The notes under the pieces are model-generated. The model was not told the DNA's origin, did no database searches, and saw only the letters and a list, made by a program, of their open reading frames with translations. Shown here piece by piece: positions 24,478 through 56,200 of a stretch of DNA of 64,000 nucleotides. Numbering within the stretch: position 1 is the stretch's first letter; every line of letters begins with the position of its first letter. The stretch spans positions 35,277,000 to 35,340,999 of the forward strand of contig NC_054749.1 in NCBI RefSeq assembly GCF_018143015.1. Direction: 5' to 3'. A program made the translations under genes and the position numbers. Source of the stretch: Lytechinus variegatus. Taxonomy: Eukaryota > Echinodermata > Echinoidea > Temnopleuroida > Toxopneustidae.

Positions 24478-25664
24478 ATATCCTAACAGTGGCGTAACTA
24501 CGGGGGGCATGGGGGGGCACGTGCCCCCCAATCGGCTGACCAAAAAAAAAACGGGGAAAAGGAGAAAAAGAGGGAGAAAGGAAGAGAAACGTAGTGGGAA
24601 AGAAGACATTATTGTTCATTATAATGTTATATTATATCATAATTATGTTATGTTATATTACATAAGAAACATTTTTTTCATAACTTTATGAGACATAATT
24701 TGCTCAGGGCCTATGTCTTCATTGTTCCTGGTGCTCGCATTGTCTGTTTACCGAGAAATATAATCATGCTATACTAAAACCTCCCGTTTGCAAGTCAAAA
24801 TACACCAAACTGCCAAATATATTTCCTCGCACTTCGAGTTTAATATTATTGTTTTATGTACAATAGTATGCTTCTTTTTCATGACTACTTATAGTGATTT
24901 TAAGGTCTTAATATAAAACATTTCCTGTCCGTGCTCACGTTCGCAGAAGTGGATTGGTGAAATATGAATTCCTAGAATCAGTCCTTAAAATGTCCCTTTT
25001 TCTAATCTGAATATCAAAAATTTTCAGCTCGCGCTTCGCTCTCGCATCATTTGGTTAGTAAACTATGTACAGTCTTCGTGGATTCCTACAAACAAGCCTG
25101 AAAATGTCCCTCTTCAGTTCTGAATTTCCTAAATTTTCAGCTCGCGCTTCGCGCTCGCAAGATTTGATTAGTGAGATGGGTATGTTAATCATGATTACAA
25201 GTGCTTTATGTGCATGTTTAGATGCAATCCTAACAAAATAAGCAAGTGCTTATTGGCACTCGCATTAGATTACTAAGGTGAGATGTGTATAATCTTAATG
25301 GATTCCTAAAATATAGTCCTTAAAATCTTCCTATTTGGGGGTCAATATTTACAAAAAATTCAGCTCGCGCTTTGCGCTCGCATTATTTAACGAGACAAGA
25401 ACGTATCATGATTACATACAAAAGATTGATTAGAATGTCCTTTTTTAGGTCTGAATATAAAAAATTTTAGGCTCGCGCTTCGCGCTCGCATTATTTGACC
25501 AGTGAGAGACATTTCCGTTTGATGGCACTGTCCTTAAAATGTCTCTAATAGGTCAGTATACCCAGCAACTTGGCCCGCTTCGCGCGCTCACTTAGTGACT
25601 CAAAATTTTTGCTGGTGCCCCCCCCCCCCAATGCCATGACCCACGGTACGCCACTGATATCCTA
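24478..25664. mobile_element. Non-autonomous hAT-like element with tandem internal modules
   Basis: The ends CAGTGGCGTA (24487) and TACGCCACTG (to 25656) are perfect inverted 10-mers. The octamer ATATCCTA occurs at 24478-24485 and 25657-25664, one extra A separating it from the left end. This fits the 8 bp target-site duplication of hAT transposons. Inside, a module ending in 'gctcgcgcttcgcgctcgca' recurs at about 25028, 25139, 25362, 25472 and, in altered form, 25568, with 'aaaatgtccctt' before it. No transposase frame is visible. Confidence 0.85.
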
Positions 25665-26110
25665 TCATATTGCATGTTAAAGCTACTTCTGTGCCAATGG
25701 CTTTAATGCCATAATGTACTGTATATATCTATTTTTTTCACATTTCAAGGTTATTTAATCTAAAAGTAACAGTGATATAAAATAAGACAATCAGGGAAAA
25801 TGGTATAATTCTCTATGTACAAGAAATAAAATTCCATCAACACGTTCTACAATCTTGTCTGACTATATCTCCCTGATTATAATTCATCTATAATACTGTA
25901 TATGGTGCACCTATAAATGTTCATCATTGCAACTCCTCTCTAACAAGACCATGGCATGCCGAATTCCTGTTATTAATTACAAAACAAATCGGCATCTAAT
26001 CTTCTGTGTCATTTGCAAAAATAATTTTTTTTTTTATAGGGGGAACTTAAGAATAAAAATGACAAGAAACAGAAGAGAAACGAGAATGAGAAAAATGGAG
26101 AAATAAAGGA
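25665..26110. other. Intergenic DNA, nothing recognised
   Basis: Unique-looking AT-rich sequence between the hAT-like element and the 3' end of hydrolase paralogue 2. No coding or repeat structure is visible. Confidence 0.5.
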
Positions 26111-26123
26111 GAGAGAAAGGAAG

Positions 26124-26278
26124 AAATAGATGGAGAGAGAGAGAGAGAGAGAGGGGGGAGGGAGAGACGGGGGAGAGAGGGGTATTCGACCATGGGCGAG
26201 AGGGAGAGAGGGGAGGGAGAGACGGGGGAGAGAGGGGTATTCGACCATGGGCGAGAGAGAGAGAGAGAAAACGCAGGG
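26124..26278. repeat. (GA)n tract with a 55 bp tandem duplication
   Basis: A GA/GGGA-rich tract contains two direct copies of a unit with 'ggggtattcgaccatgggcg', the shared word starting at about 26179 and 26234. It lies about 190 nt beyond the stop codon of paralogue 2 and past its candidate poly(A) signal. Confidence 0.85.
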
Positions 26279-26336
26279 GAGGAGGGGAATTAAAAATGAG
26301 AGTAAGAGGTTTTGCACTTCAATCTAATATTTCAGT

Positions 26337-26342
26337 TTTATT
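26337..26342 (-). promoter_or_regulatory. Candidate poly(A) signal for hydrolase paralogue 2
   Basis: AATAAA on the minus strand about 125 nt after the TGA stop at 26467. Position suits the gene; no downstream element was verified. Confidence 0.4.
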
Positions 26343-26466
26343 AGCTTGTGATACTGTCATTTATAGCAAATCAAAAGAAAAAAAAAATGAGGGAAGAACT
26401 AAAGGTATCGGAAATACGTAACATGGTAAAAAAAAGAGAAGAAGGGAGGGGGTTTAGGAACACCCA

Positions 26467-44823
<18,357 letters not shown>

Positions 44824-46440
44824 GGTTGCTATCCTCGTCCTTGGTATGCGACTTTTCTTGATTTGTGATGGAAAACTTTCCCAGGCTAGCTGTTTGAAGT
44901 TGGTCTCAGAATGGCTGGATGAAGTTATTTCCCATATCTAGGTACTGCTAATCTAGGGTTTAAATTGTACATTGATCCACAAATCTGTGGATGATTAAAT
45001 ACAAGACCAGATAATTCTGAACTCTTATGGAGATCATACGATCGTGGGTGACCGTAAAAACAGTCCAACATAGCCACTTCACCCTTGAATCTTGTGCGTC
45101 TCTCGATTTGGCCACGAAGAGAATAATTAAGATATGATAAGCTATTATAACAAATATTGTAGATATTGAAGTGCATTAAGATCGCACGCGATCTAAAGAT
45201 CGTTTAGCCTAGAAGCGAATGACGTAAACTTTTCGATACCATTTCTATACCTAATACAGAGTTATCGATGACTGATCGTAGAGGGGGTTTCTGCAACTGC
45301 ATTCGAACCGTGTTTATAATGAAGCTCAGAATTGCATTGAGATTAAACAAAATGAATAATGATAGTAATAAAACATCATCATGATTGTTGGTCCATCTGG
45401 AGGAAGTAACCTAATAATCACTATACTGTAGTTTTCTATCAATATCTAAACTGAACTGTCATAAAACATCACGTTCGCACTGATGGAGTTATCTCTATCT
45501 CAGTAGCGGATACATGTTAACAGATAGTTTAAGTATGTTATCATCGAGACCCACCCCCTCTATATCTAGATCAAATATTGACTCGTGACAAGAAGATGAA
45601 GACTCTACCTTGTTTGTTGACTATTTTAGTTTTGAATTTGCTTATATTAATTTTCTCTCTCGGGTCGTGAGACCCTTTATACTCAATGCTTACAGTAAGT
45701 ACAGCCTCAGCCTCAAAAACAGCACACGAGCCGCAAGTCGACAACAAAACGAGAATAAGATCATACCAATTTCTGGATGAAACATAAGTATATTTCAAAT
45801 GCCTTCGTGTAAAACCATGTATCCTAAACGCGATTTGAATTTGAACTGGTAAGTTATTGGTATAGGGGATGCATTGGTAGGAGCTTCCCGCAAGATTTTT
45901 CTTGATGGTTTCTTGCCTGTGTTATACACCATAGGTAGCACCCCCTGGAAAACAGATCGGTATGCTAAAAGTAGAAATTTATCCAAAATGACCTTCATTT
46001 TTTTTTTTTGGGGGGGGGGGGGCTTGTCAATGTTTTTCCTGACCGAAAGCACCTTCATTTCGGATTAAAACCCATATTTTTTATTGTTAATTGTTTTCTT
46101 CAAAACCAGCAACCCCTCTAAAAAACGTTTCTAGGGCCCTTTGGGAAGTAAGCGTTTTATCGTATTGTAAGATAATCAGGTTTGGTCACACGTTGAACAG
46201 TGGATAGGTACCATATACATTGTAGGTCTAATTCAGTCATGTAAATTTACTAGACATAGGCCAGTTCACAATGAACTTTTGCCTGTTATGACCTGAGTAT
46301 CTACTGATATTTTAAAGCATGGGACGATCAGCTGCGTGCATTTCAAACCTCTCAGTTCCAAAAGGAAGATATCTTTTGAATATAATGATTTTTATGCCTA
46401 TAGGTACAACCTAACCTCTACGTATTTTAGTGTAAATACA
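44824..46440. other. 5' flank of hydrolase paralogue 2
   Basis: No gene recognised. On the minus strand, CTAGATATGGG at about 44931-44941 lies some 110 nt before the ATG, in a position comparable to the ATATGGGG of paralogue 1. A shared promoter motif is possible but weak. A T-run followed by a G-run is at about 46000-46021. Confidence 0.3.
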
Positions 46441-46445
46441 TTTAA

Positions 46446-46622
46446 TTAATACCATGGTCACATTTACTCTACGGTGGCCATACGGCGAGTCGAAAACAGC
46501 CGTTTTATTATTTTTTTACTCAAATCACCTATATGTAGCTGGTACAAACAAATGTTAAAACGGCTGTATTCGACTCGCCGTAAGGCTGCCGTAGAACATA
46601 GGCTATGTGACCAAGGTATTAG
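46446..46622. mobile_element. MITE with AATACC(A/T)TGGTCACA inverted ends
   Basis: The left 'aataccatggtcacatt', 'ctacggtggccatacggcga' and 'gtcgaaaacagccgtttta' are mirrored on the right by 'taaaacggctgtattcgac', 'tcgccgtaaggctgccgtag' and 'tgtgaccaaggtatt'. About 177 bp with a short AT-rich centre. Both frames across it give similar peptides because the arms are inverted copies. Confidence 0.85.
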
Positions 46623-46629
46623 TGACTCT

Positions 46630-48420
46630 CGAATTACTTTTTCCATTAGCATTAGTCCATGAGGGGATCCACGACGTTTGAAATTCATGAAGGTTTTACC
46701 CATTGTGTTTGCAATGTCAGACAATCCTCTAGCAGGTTTCATGTCAGTGGATATCAGATTTTGCTGTCAATGGCCGTTATGAAAATAAAGAAAGGCAAAT
46801 CATGTAGGGATGATTTTAAAGTAGAAGAGGAAGATACCATAGAAGCAAAAGCTGGCTTGGAAATATTGAAGAGAGATACATGAATGCTGTGATAATGCAC
46901 TGAACAGAGAAAGATGGAAAACCCATAACATCCAACATCTTTCAAGAGAAGGAACAGCGGCTGACTGGTATGTGTACATTCTCAGATTTTATCTATGGTT
47001 CAAATTTTTTTGAAACCTTCATGGTTGTACTCGACCTCAAACCTTGCAGATTAACGAACTATAGATGGCATTCTTCGGATTATATTTGGCAGAGCCATTG
47101 AGCAGATGTGTTTGAACAATAAGAGCTCTCTATAATAAAAAAAAAATAGGAATAACTCAGAGTCAAAATTAAATTGACATTTATCAGACTTTCATATTCA
47201 ATAATTAGATCAATTCCAATTTGGTTATGGTTTGAGTCAGTTGAAACGCTTTGTAAGCTCGCTCATGTGTAGAACATGGCAACGTTTTAAAGAAAAACAA
47301 AAACGCAATGGTATTTTTACGAGTGTGAAAAAGAAAACTTGTATCGACTTGGACAAACTACGTCAACAAATGGATCTGGTGTGTACCCAGTTTGAATAGG
47401 TCAATGTAAATGTTATTGTTGAAAATTTATTCATTTTATTTTCCAATAAATTGGAACTGTCATTATGCTATTCATTTTCATTGTCATAAATTCCCTATAA
47501 ATACATTTTTTGTGCGTGTCTGAAAGGTATGGTGGACATATAAATATATCTTAAAAAGATAAACAATGCGTTATATAATACTGTCAGAATTTATAGGTCT
47601 TATATTAAGATATCATTGAAACTCATACCTTAAATTCATCAAATAATTTCAAATAGCAACATATCTTGTGTCTTTAGCACCACACATGACTCACACTTCA
47701 GTTTTGAAGACAAGAGGTACGGATGTCATTTCTTGGGCTGGTGAAGCTGAACCGCCTTAAGCTGAGTGATTTCTTTGTCACTGAACTTGTTCACGATGAA
47801 AATCAATTATACAAGATATTTCAACAAGTGCAAGGCTGAAATGGTTGCCTTTTCCTGACTGATCGATCATTTTCCACTCCACACATTTTTTAAATCGAAA
47901 CTTGGCAAAATGGAAATTGTGTTTTCCCTTAGACTCAATCATTCAGTTGTGTGACTTGCTTACTGTATTAAGATATTGATGACAAAGCCGAGGATTTTCT
48001 TTAAATTCTGGTATGATTCAAACTGTGATAAGCGATTGATATTTAGGACGCCCTCTAAATTTCGATTATCTTGATTTTGAAAGGTGCTCTATGAATGAAT
48101 ATAAATGTATGGAAAGAAGTAACAATAGGAATTGGTATTTTAATATGCATACATGTAGATTGATTGATAAGATACGATGGAAAGGTTAATAGGGAGAGAA
48201 TAGGAGAATGAGAGAGAGAGTGGCTAAGAGGGAGAATGTAGAGCGGGAGATGGTGGGGGGGGGGGGAGATGGGGGATGCGTGTGCGCGTATATTATGATG
48301 GTTGTGGTTGAATGAGCGCACTAGCATGTTGCACATGGCTTTTGCTTGCTTGTTTTAGGGGTGTCTCATTGATTATTTTTGCACCATTATTTTTGTATTA
48401 GTGTTTAGAAACTACTAGAC
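46630..48420. other. Intergenic DNA, nothing recognised
   Basis: No coding region with family resemblance and no clear repeat, apart from GA-rich and G-run simple sequence near 48200-48270. Confidence 0.45.
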
Positions 48421-48425
48421 ATTGT

Positions 48426-48476
48426 CAGCACTTTGCTGACTGAAACTTGTCACAAGTTTCAGTCAGCAAAGTGCTG
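48426..48476. repeat. Perfect 25 bp + 25 bp quasi-palindrome
   Basis: The arm at 48426-48450 (CAGCACTTTGCTGACTGAAA then CTTGT) is exactly complementary to 48452-48476, with one C at the centre. There are no mismatches and the pairing stops abruptly at both ends. It could fold as a 22-23 bp hairpin with a short loop, or extrude as a cruciform. Nothing places it in a known family. Confidence 0.9.
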
Positions 48477-48769
48477 GTTTTCATGTTGTATTTTGATGTA
48501 CCGATTTGGAAAAGGTTGGCTCTTGCTGTACTCAGTATATCGTGTTTTTCCTATGCCTGACTGTGTAAAGTAATATTATCTAGTGTAATGTTCCCATGAT
48601 TGTCTTTTCGCTGTCATATCTCTCTAAGTTCCCGTACATCTTATCGGAAGCGAGCTAATCAAAATCATCGTTATGTTCCCAGTGGGATCCATTTTAGCCG
48701 AAAGGAAGGCCATTTGGCAGGCAGGGCGTAACCCCAATAATGGTTTATCTTGCACTGCGTTTACACGCT

Positions 48770-48920
48770 GTTACAGCTCGCAGTTCAGAACCGCGAGCCG
48801 ATGCAAAAGACGATTATAATACCGCGTATACACTTAATCGGCTTTTGAATCGGCTCGCGGTTCAGAACCGGCAATTTGCACCAACAAAGTAGTAGGTTCT
48901 GAACCGCGAGCCGATGCTGA
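48770..48920. repeat. Inverted repeats of GAACCGCGAGCCGAT
   Basis: The word 'gaaccgcgagccgatgc' occurs at about 48790 and 48902 on the plus strand and inverted ('atcggctcgcggttc') at about 48853. The structure is a foldback-like remnant whose outer limits I cannot fix. Confidence 0.65.
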
Positions 48921-48934
48921 AAATATACAGGATA

Positions 48935-48982
48935 TCTTCTATCTATCTATCTATCTATCTGTCTATCTATCTATCTATCTAT
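48935..48982. repeat. (TCTA)n microsatellite
   Basis: About twelve tandem ATCT units with one G substitution, directly right of the inverted-repeat remnant. Confidence 0.95.
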
Positions 48983-48989
48983 AAAAGGA

Positions 48990-51960
48990 TTGCGTTTAAA
49001 GCCGCGTATTTTTGATGCGCAAGAGAAAAGAGACAAAATTTATGACAATTTTTGTGACAAAAGTTATGACATAGGCCAGGTGATACCAAAAAGTCATTTT
49101 AGAGGCTGTATTTGGGTTTCAAACAGAAAACCACATTTTGGAAAAGTACAATATCCGCTCTTTAATTTGATACCTCAATTACAGAAAATGGTCAAGAAAT
49201 AACAAAGTTCTGGTTATTTGAAATAAGGCTTGAATTTCAATAATTTCATAAAATGAAGAGGTTTTACAGGCTAGAGTCCAGATTCACTCGACACTCCTTT
49301 TGTTGACGATCAGCCATGCATTAAGTCTTTTGTTAACCATGAGATAGCTTCTTTGGAAAACCGGTGAAAACACGTTTATTTTGTGAAATTATGGCAATAC
49401 AAGCATTGTTTCGAGGGAACATGATTTTTTACTTCTTGACCATTTTCCGCGAAGAAGGTATCAAATAAAAAAGCAGATATTGAACTTTTTAGGCATGTGA
49501 TTTTTTTTTAAATTCAGATACCCCCCTCCAAATGAGTGTTTGGTGTCCTTTCTTCAAATTGATTTTGTTCACTCATGCATGAATGAGGAATAATCTCAGT
49601 TATTTCAGATGAAAGAGAAGATTCTAAGCTTTACATTGGTAGGTCATTTCATTATTGTATTTATTATTAAGTTATGATAAATCATCGCTAAATCTCGGTT
49701 TCGTTTTTTGTGGAACGCACTGTATCATTCAATGTATTATTATTATTATTAAGGGGATCTTATTAAATGAAAATAACCGATATTACATCTACTTAAAAAT
49801 AAAAATGTCTACTCATTTTTTTACATTTCAAATATAAAGAATTTAATGCATAATTTCAAGGAATAAAATTTCATGATAATACGGTTTCCATAATGATAAT
49901 AATACATATAACACAATCACTTCAAAACTAATTTGTACACCTTTTGTCTACGTATAATTATCTAATCAAAAGCAGTCAAATTGTAGTACTTTTGATTGGT
50001 CATTAAAAAAATCCGTCACATAATAGATATACATTGACACTCCAACAATCTTTACTATTTAATACATAGTGCATTATATTACGTAGTACCTTAATACATT
50101 GAATTGAATTGAAAATACATTATATCATATACACATCTAAGATATAATATAATCAGGGTATTCCCCAAGTCCGAGCTAAATTCAAGCTTTAGAACAATAA
50201 ATATTAATGCTCCATGCCCAGTAACAATATATTAATAAATATTCCAACATGGGCGAATTGGTAACTTTACATTCTATAACATACATCATCATGGCCTTTG
50301 CCGACACAGAAAATATCGCAGTTATCATGCTCATACAACGAAAGCTTACCCTAGTTTAACTTTTGCACAATTTAGAATTTAAAACAAGATGAATAATAAA
50401 GAAAATATGACAAAGAGACCAAACGATTCGGAAGAAAGAGGAGGAGAAGAAGGAGGATACTAGTAATAATAATAATGAAAATAATGATAATAATAAAACT
50501 AATAGGAGTAATAATAATGACGATGATAATGATATAAATAATGTTAATACTTATAAGACGAAGAAGAAGGAGAAAATGAAGAAGATGAAGAAGGAGAAGA
50601 AGAAGACAGAAGAAAAAAGGAGAAGAAGAAGAATGAGGAGGAGGATAAGAAGAATGAGGAGAAGAAGACTATCAACAACAAAAGATGAAAACAACAATAA
50701 TTCCCGATTGACTAAAAAAACTGCCTTTCTTCTCGCATACTATAAAGAGGATTAATTTATTTCAGGAAGAAGGAAGTTCAAAATAAGGTAATTACAAGAT
50801 TTGAGATTTCTGATTTGCATTGGGAATCGGGCTAGTTATATATGCTTTCAATAGTCGTACAATTTCTTTTAGATAAATCGGGAAAAAGATGAAAAATACA
50901 AATCGTTTATTCCATGGAGGGGGGGGGCGTTCATCAACCTTCAAACAAATATCGTCTTATATTTCTATAATAGATATATTCTATGTTATAGCATGTAATT
51001 AGAATTACAATATAAATGATTAACTGGGAATAACTGGGATCAAATCGTCTTTGAGCACAGCAGTCCAATATCCTTATTTCTAACCTAGATGAAAATGACA
51101 CCTGCTGAGCGTCTAAAAATTCTTATTGCGCATTTGATTTTCAAATCCAAATAAAAAATAAAATGTATATTCAATAACTTTAAATTCTTGTGACATGTAA
51201 TCTGATATTGCACTTTTCCGGAGGCAATGAGACTTAAATATCTACATGAAATAATCATCAAACATATCACCTATTTAAGTCATCATCTGTACACATATGA
51301 TTCCGGACATACGACCTGGGATGGCGCTTCTGGGAAGGGACGAGGAGCGACCACCTTATATGATTTTTAAGTGTTTGAAAAAAAAGGAAAAAGGAAAAAA
51401 AAAACAAAGAAGGACGAAACTCGAAGAAAGAAGGCAAAGGAATAAAGGCCTTGGTTGTGTAAGTTTATTACCCCTTTTATTCCATTGAGAAAAATAACAT
51501 CACCTTTCGATCGTCTTTCCCGTATCGAAAGATGTGTAGCCGCCCCAACCCGTACATTATTATTGTATTACATACACAATAACTTTGTGAATAAGGAGAA
51601 TATGCCTTTTGACAAAACATCAAACAAATTGCACGAGAACATGAAAATCAAGATAAATTCACAGTGAAACTCAACCGGCGGGGAAAATGAGATTATGGAA
51701 ATATTCCTACCATCATTTTACATTCATGCTATTCCCGCTACCTCACAAAAATCGATCTCCTGTTTTTTTCCGACTCTTCCACTTTTTTTTTGCAGTCCAA
51801 TCAAACTACTTTTTCCGATTTCACTTCTGAAAATTTGGTCCATACCCAGCTCTTTGAAGCAGTGACGTAATAGGTTACGTCAGCATTCACACAAAACTGT
51901 TCGAACACGATGCGTGTTTTTAGTAATACTAGAAGCTCAATAGATATCTCGAAGTTAGAA
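48990..51960. other. Intergenic DNA with purine-rich simple repeats
   Basis: No gene recognised. AAT and GAAGAA-type simple repeats occupy about 50430-50690. The remaining open frames are short and show no motif or splice context. Confidence 0.45.
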
Positions 51961-51973
51961 TTGTGAAGTGTAA

Positions 51974-52164
51974 GGTTACAGGGATACCAGAAGTTTATCA
52001 AGAAACATAAAATACATCCCGTGTAAACATGGCAACTACAGAATTCCGAAAAATCTTTATTTGGAATTTCGTTATCTTTCCGTTGCCAACATAAAGTTGG
52101 TATTCGGCAATGTGCTAACACCGGGTTAGAAGGGAGATTAATGGTCTGGCATCCCTGTAGTAAC
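51974..52164. mobile_element. Possible MITE with GTTAC-ACAGGGATNCCAG ends
   Basis: 'gttacagggataccag' at the left and 'ctggcatccctgtagtaac' at the right are inverted apart from a 3 nt indel. About 190 bp. The interior arms do not pair well, so the assignment is tentative. Confidence 0.5.
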
Positions 52165-52880
52165 ATTTACTAAATGATAACGAATAACACATTTTATACG
52201 TCATGTAAAAGACTCTTTTTCACAAAATTACTGCAAAAAACATTGCATTCACATTTGAAAGAAGGAAATGAGTTCCTCCACTGTAGCAGTCGCATAGGGT
52301 AGACTGAATTCATGTCTACAGAGAAATATGTCCTCAGCATCTACTTCAACGAAACGAATGTATACATTATATACAGTTATCTTCATCCTGAACTGTATGA
52401 CATACTTGCGATATGTTATCAAAGTGCCGCTTTATAAAGGGATGCGGTGTGAGAGAGAACTCAACCTTGATGTTGGAAACACTTACATCGGGCATGTGAA
52501 GAATTCGTATTAGTCACCAATGATCATCTAATAGTGTGGTTTTGAAATCGTTGCAAAACATATAACAATAACAATGCAGAACAACAATGTAAACAAAGAT
52601 TGTCATGATAAAGATAAAACCATTGTTATTTCCATCCAGCTTGAAGAAGGGTAAAATCCAATTTTCCATGCAATGCGAAAGCTGCCACGTCACTCTCTTA
52701 AATGGACCTTGCACGTTTAAAAGAAAACCTTCCCAATTCTTGTCCAAGTGGTATCAATTTTACAAGAACTGTGTTCCACGGCGAGGCTGTCATCCATGAC
52801 TGATGAATTCAAATCCTTTAAATTCACAGATAAATTAAGTTTTCCGAAATGAATGCATTGATAAACGTGACAAAGGTGGA

Positions 52881-52886
52881 TTTATT
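52881..52886 (-). promoter_or_regulatory. Candidate poly(A) signal for the guanylate cyclase
   Basis: AATAAA on the minus strand about 345 nt downstream of the stop at 53231. Orientation and distance are plausible; nothing else confirms it. Confidence 0.3.
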
Positions 52887-53230
52887 TTCATAGAGTGCTT
52901 ATCCATTATACAAACATTTCACCGTGAATCGCAAAGAATGAACTATTTACATAGATGCGGACTCCTAAGACATATCCATAGTGATTATACAGGCTAATAA
53001 TGCTGCCATCAGTTTGTAATATCGGGATATAAATCTGAATGTTATTCACCGCTTGCCAAAAGTTCGGCAACAAAGCATAACAATGAGTGCATCAACACAA
53101 GAGAACAACATCCCGTAAAAGTTTACTCATAATAACGTAGTACTGTGCTTTTGAAAGTCACATGAGTTTGTCGGGGTTTCTTGTGAAGACCCTCTTCCTG
53201 CAGTCATTTTTTAAAAAAGGTACAGCGCCC

Positions 53231-56200
53231 TCATACAACGGTCTCAACTTCGCTGTCAAGAAGACCTTCCTTGATCTGGCTGTTACTGTTTCTGCTAGAG
53301 TATTCCAAGGCACTGTCATTTAGCCTCTGACGCTTGTCTAACAGCGAATTCGTGCATGATGACAAATCCAGCTTTGCCTCGCTGCTATCGTGTCTATCGA
53401 GGTGTCCAAGTAATCGGTCTGTAACTTTGGGAGAATTTTCATTCGAGTTGTTCAGCTGGCTGAAATCAATGAGAGTCGAGTTGGGAAAGTGGTTTGGCGT
53501 ACCGCCGTGAGTACCGGGTGCAAACATGGAATGCGGTCTCTGGCGGTCAACGCCAGTTTGATCTGGGAAAGGTTTAATGACGTCACGGCATACGTTGGGA
53601 TTAGAAGGTCGGCCATCGGCTTCCAGTCGCTTAGCAAATGCTTCCTTCTGTGGCTGCGAGTTGATCTTAGAATGGCGATTTGAATGGTTGCCATGCGGGG
53701 AATCAAATAGGCCGACGGTTAAGTTTTCTTCTGCAGTTCGGAATGGTGAGCTTCGGCGATACGAAGGGTCAGCGGATAACAACCAGTAGGTGACCAACTG
53801 GCCCTTGCCTTTCATGCTGATAAGGCCACGTTCCTCTACATCAAAACCACCTATTTGCTCCAGAAGATTCTTGGTCTCCGAGCTGGTATGAATCTTGAGG
53901 GCTACAGACATAAAAAAGGTAAATAAGGATGTTATTATTTTTTTTTTTTAATTCACGAAATGTCCATGATTTATAAATGCCACGGACCATTAACGCCATG
54001 CTTTATCAAATATTCATCTTAGAGAAGGAAAACAAACAGCATTCTTAATTGAAAATCACATTAAAATACAATAAATGTACAAGCCATTTTCATACCTATT
54101 CCTTGTGTCTAATACGTTTGTTACGCTGAAAATGTAAGGGTCAATTGATGTTTAAATCAATTTGATAAGGGAAAATATCTAGTCAGCACAACAAAATCTT
54201 CAAGCTTTAAGAACAAACTTTGTAGATAATTTCTGAAGACTACAATCTTTGCTTGCAAATCCATACCTTCTCCGTTCGACTCCATTCTTGATGCAGTATT
54301 GACGGTATCTCCAAAGAGACAATATCTAGGCATAGTCAACCCGACAACTCCGGCAACAGTCGACCCTACGATAATGATCAGAAGAACAAAGCCAATAACA
54401 AAAAAATTAAACCAAAACTCGAATTTGCAGAGAAGAAACATTGACCGTCTTAATGAACAATTAGCTTGTTATAAACAATAGAAATCATACATAGGATTTA
54501 AATCGCGTCTTTTCTATTGTGATTAAATGCTCAAGGCGCTTAGAAGATCGCAAAACATAAAAGTTAAAAGAACTACGAGAAGTACAAGAAACATGAGAAA
54601 GGGTAATTTACAAATGAGGAAAAATGTCTGTCTTCAAACCTAGCACCTGCTGGTGAACAAATAAAATTTTAGGTTGCCCCTAAAGTTTGAGCTCTTCAGC
54701 TCCTGTGGTAGTGAATTCCACAGGGCTGGTCCGGCATGAGCAAAGGCTCGATCGCCCAAGGATTTGTTAGGTAGTGGAATATGTAAGAGACTAGATTGGG
54801 ATGATCGCAGTGTGCGTGCAGGTTGATAGTGGTGTATAAGAGACCTGTTGTAATCGGGTGCGGATCCATTGATGATATGATAAACCAACAGCAGAATTTT
54901 GAAAACTATGCGATCCTTTATGGGCAACCAGCGGAGGAGTGATGTGGTCGCGTTTATTTGACAGAGAAAAAATGCGATCTGCTGAATTCTGAAGTTTCTG
55001 AAGTCGGGTAATTTTCGAGTTAGGTATATTCAAGAGAACACTATTGCCGAAATCAAGACGTGAGGAGATGAGTGAGTGCTCAAGTTTCTCTGTTGCAGAA
55101 CGAATTATATATTTTCGAATGAAACCAATGTTACGTAATTGATAGCGGACAGATTTACAAATACTTGTGACCTGATTTGACATTGTCATTTGGAAATCGA
55201 AAATGACACCAAGATTGCGGCAAGAATCAGAGAATCTGTGAAGATTGTTATATAAGTTTTGTGAAACACTTGCTTAATGTGAAGATTGTTTAAGTTGGAT
55301 ATTGGAAGTTATCAATGATTTCGCCGAGAAAATCCCAATATTAAATTTGTAAAGTCACCATAAGTGACAAAAGCTTACCCGAATGGATGCCGATCCTCAG
55401 CTTCAGGTTGACGTCAGGCCGATGTCGAACCTTGAAGGCCTTTACAGCATCCAGCAGGTGGAGTGATGTCGAAGCTATCTCGGCTGCGTGCTTGTTCTCG
55501 TTCCGGAGAGGAAGTCCAGAGACCAGCATGTAAGCGTCGCCGATGGTCTCCACTTTGTACACATCGTAGTAGCTGATGATCTCGTCGAAGAGTGTGTAGA
55601 GGTCGTTCAGCATGTCAACCACCTGTTCATACAGGCGAGGCAGATATTTGATATCATTAGCTATCGACAAAATCACGTAATCAGTAATAATTTCAGAATG
55701 TATAATTTTCATTTAATTTACTGTCTTGTACAGTTTATCGAATGCTTGTTCAGTGCTACGCTTCTTATCCAAAACTGATTTTATTTTCCTTTTGATTAAC
55801 AAAATTCAATTCCAATCAATAAACACCATTCAATGACAATCTGTTATAATCCCATTCGTTGTTACTCGCGATTCTAATGTCCAGGAAATAGGACAACTAT
55901 ATTGATTGGTGTTATAGGGGCTGTTCTGAAATTTAGAAAGATTAACTCAATATTTTTTATAAAATAATAATATAAATACCTCAAATGGTGTACTCTCTGA
56001 GGACAAGCTTGTAAAGCCCACTATATCACTGAAGAAAATTGTCACACATTCGAACGATTCTGGAACAACCTGCATTCCACGTTTTAGCTGATTCGCCACA
56101 GGTCTGAAAAATAAAGAAACAAAGCCATTAAATCAACCAATGACTAAATACAATTGCCGTAAATGCGGTCGGATTCTTGTTCAATCAAATAAAAATGACG

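Noticed and set aside
46464..46742. Overlapping open frames on both strands with similar N-termini
   Set aside because: They arise from the inverted arms of the MITE at 46446-46622.
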